Shown: positions 62,472 to 64,000 of the stretch, one piece after another
How positions within the stretch are numbered: the stretch's first letter is position 1
Layout of the letters: every line of letters starts with the position of its first letter
NCBI GenBank assembly: GCA_964036275.1
Contig: OZ038435.1
Location: forward strand, 11,447,634 to 11,511,633
Source: Litoditis marina
Lineage: Eukaryota > Nematoda > Chromadorea > Rhabditida > Rhabditidae
DNA length: 64,000 nt
Reading direction: 5' to 3'
Program-made: the position numbers and the translations under genes
The notes under the pieces: generated by a model
Databases searched by the model: none
What the model was told of the DNA's origin: nothing
The model's input: the letters and a program-made list of their open reading frames with translations, nothing else

Positions 62472-62838
62472 GTACAAAACTCTTGGTTGCTTTCAAATGC
62501 AATCGAAATTACTTTACATAACCGAAAAGTCTCACTGTAGACCAATTTGGTTGCATTTGACATGTGACCCGTGAACCGCAAATAGAGCCAACACTTTACT
62601 TTCCAAACTTCTTAACGGAAGAGCGAGAAACATGCGTTTGTTATAAAACTGTATTAACTATATTTCATGATGTGCTCTCACGAAAATAGCTGACTATTCT
62701 GACATGCCGAGAAAGTGTGTACAAAACCGCTTGCTCTCAAATGCAACCAAAATCACTTTGCATAACCAAAAAGACAAATTTGGTTGTATTTGAAAAGCAG
62801 CCCGGTTGCATTTGAAAGCAACCAATAGTTTTGCAACC
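62472..62838. mobile_element. TTGGTTGCATTTGA inverted-repeat element
   Basis: The ends ACAAAACTCTTGGTTGCTTT and, inverted, AAAGCAACCAATAGTTTTGC pair for about 30 bp. Inside are two direct units of about 75 bp, each with CTTT-CATAACC-AAAAG and TTTGGTTG-ATTTGA. Non-coding. Confidence 0.75.
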
Positions 62839-62952
62839 AAAATAAAAATGGTGTATGGCTGAGCCGTTTGCAAATAATTTATGACAGGTATAATATAATA
62901 TGAGACGAATGGAAACGTAATTTTTCAGATCAGACTTTTTATGGCCAATTCT

Positions 62953-63225
62953 ACAACTAACCGGGGTTTTTAGGTAACCTAACCCTTTTTCGGTAACCTT
63001 TTTTTCAGGTTACCTTGTAGGTAACCTGGAAGTAACCTAAAACTAAAATCCGGTTACCGTTCAAACTAACGGTAAAAACCACATTTTGCTTTAGAAAAAC
63101 AGGTAACCTGTTTTTCATTTTAGGTTACCAACCGGTTACCTACTGAGGTAACCTGAAAAAGAGGTTACCAAAAAAAGGTTAGGTTACCTAAAAACCCGGT
63201 TAGATATAGAATTCACCACTTTTTA
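62953..63225. mobile_element. GGTAACC-rich palindromic element
   Basis: The outer ends CTAACCGGGGTTTTTAGGTA and AGGTTACCTAAAAACCCGG are inverted. About a dozen GGTAACC/GGTTACC units lie between, and it ends near GAATTCACCAC. A shorter relative is nested in 26731-27350. Confidence 0.85.
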
Positions 63226-63504
63226 TTTGTCCTAATCTATCTTCGATGAGTGATGTAGATGATAAGTACAGCCCATAGCGAATATTTTGACCTAACGCTA
63301 TTTTTTGGGCGCGAAAGAGAAAATTTCTGAAGTAAACGCAAAAATGGTCGGTCGTTCAATTTATTTATCGCATCAATAATCGATTAATCATAATTAGTCA
63401 GTTTTTGTACAATTGTTATCTATTTTTGCTCTATTTTTCTTCTGTGACCTAAGTGTATTTTGTGTATATAGTGTGTATTTTGCCCGTTATTGTTTACTCA
63501 TAAG

Positions 63505-63982
63505 TGTGGTTGCTAATCACACTTGTACTCGCTTCCAGTTTCCCTATTATCTTGTAGAACAATCTCTAATAATTAGATATTTATTCAATAGATAACAATA
63601 AGAAAGATATTCACTTGCTACAATAACTTGCTATACGAACTCTTGTTCTATACAGAACTTGCACTCAACTAGCTAGATTCACTAGACTAGATACAGACTC
63701 ACAAGAACTCACAGCTCACACGAACTGGGCTCGAACTGACTAAGAACTAGAGCGCACGCCTTTTATAGACAAGTGGGCGTGGCTCGACTATTCTAGAACA
63801 CGTGAGAAATAGTATACAATAGGCAGAGACTTAGACACGATAGGGTGAGAGAGTGTGCGGGCGCAAGAGAGCCAGACCACGAGAGCCAGACGCACGAGAG
63901 TTATAGACGTAGAGGACATTGCGCGAGGCGCAGACATGACGTAATACTCACGTAGATGATTAGCATAATCAACTACACAACA
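63505..63982 (-). mobile_element. 3' LTR of a minus-strand LTR retrotransposon
   Basis: On the minus strand the LTR begins TGTTGTGTAG at 63982, directly after a polypurine tract. It has a TATAAAAGG box (near 63757-63765) and an AATAAA signal (near 63584), and plausibly ends in CAACCACA near 63505, giving TG...CA ends. The internal coding part would lie to the right, beyond the window. The left boundary is inferred. Confidence 0.7.
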
Positions 63983-63993
63983 CCTCCCCTTTT
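63983..63993 (-). other. Polypurine tract of the LTR retrotransposon
   Basis: AAAAGGGGAGG on the minus strand immediately precedes the LTR's TGTTG, as expected for the plus-strand primer of reverse transcription. Confidence 0.75.
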
Positions 63994-64000
63994 GACTAAG

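Overview
This is nematode genomic DNA, most likely from Caenorhabditis or a close rhabditid relative. The evidence is short exons with TTTCAG/TTGCAG acceptors, a nematode-specific major sperm protein (MSP) sequence, an AGPS enzyme ending in a PTS1-type tripeptide, and a dense load of small inverted-repeat elements. From memory, ads-1 and the GMF gene also sit near each other in C. elegans (the Y50D7A genes on chromosome III); I could not check this. Coordinates below were read by hand. For all six spliced genes every exon junction keeps the reading frame and splices at GT...AG.

Left part (1-26562): four genes. ads-1, alkyl-DHAP synthase (16 exons, 598 aa, 1153-9100, +), starts ether-lipid synthesis. 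Next is an FBXO42-like F-box/kelch protein (18 exons, 619 aa, 9937-19742, +). Third is glia maturation factor (6 exons, 138 aa, 20699-23293, +), an Arp2/3 debranching protein. The fourth is a convergent, unrecognised 164-aa small membrane-anchored protein (6 exons, 23613-26562, -). The three plus-strand genes each have a splice-acceptor-like site just before the ATG, suggesting spliced-leader trans-splicing.

Middle (26563-37250): about 10 kb with no gene I can support. It is filled with miniature inverted-repeat elements, tRNA-like elements and foldbacks.

Right part (37250-62280): a tandem pair of SLC17-family (anion/phosphate/vesicular) MFS transporter genes, A (38680-47250) and B (52760-61633). 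Both have 12 exons of identical lengths and encode 500 aa. The duplication includes the TATA-box promoter, the 3' flank and probably further upstream sequence. Copy A carries two passengers in its introns: an MSP gene disabled by a single TAG codon, and a 5'-truncated, broken non-LTR retrotransposon. The window ends in the 3' LTR and polypurine tract of a minus-strand LTR retrotransposon whose body lies beyond base 64000.

The most unusual pattern is that genes are surrounded by short decayed copies of their own exon edges, complete with splice sites, placed 30-250 bp away in the adjoining intron or flank ('exon echoes'; about ten cases). Second is an element family of about 197 bp with a tRNA-like core (A and B boxes) but inverted termini like a DNA transposon; two ads-1 splice acceptors directly abut copies of it.
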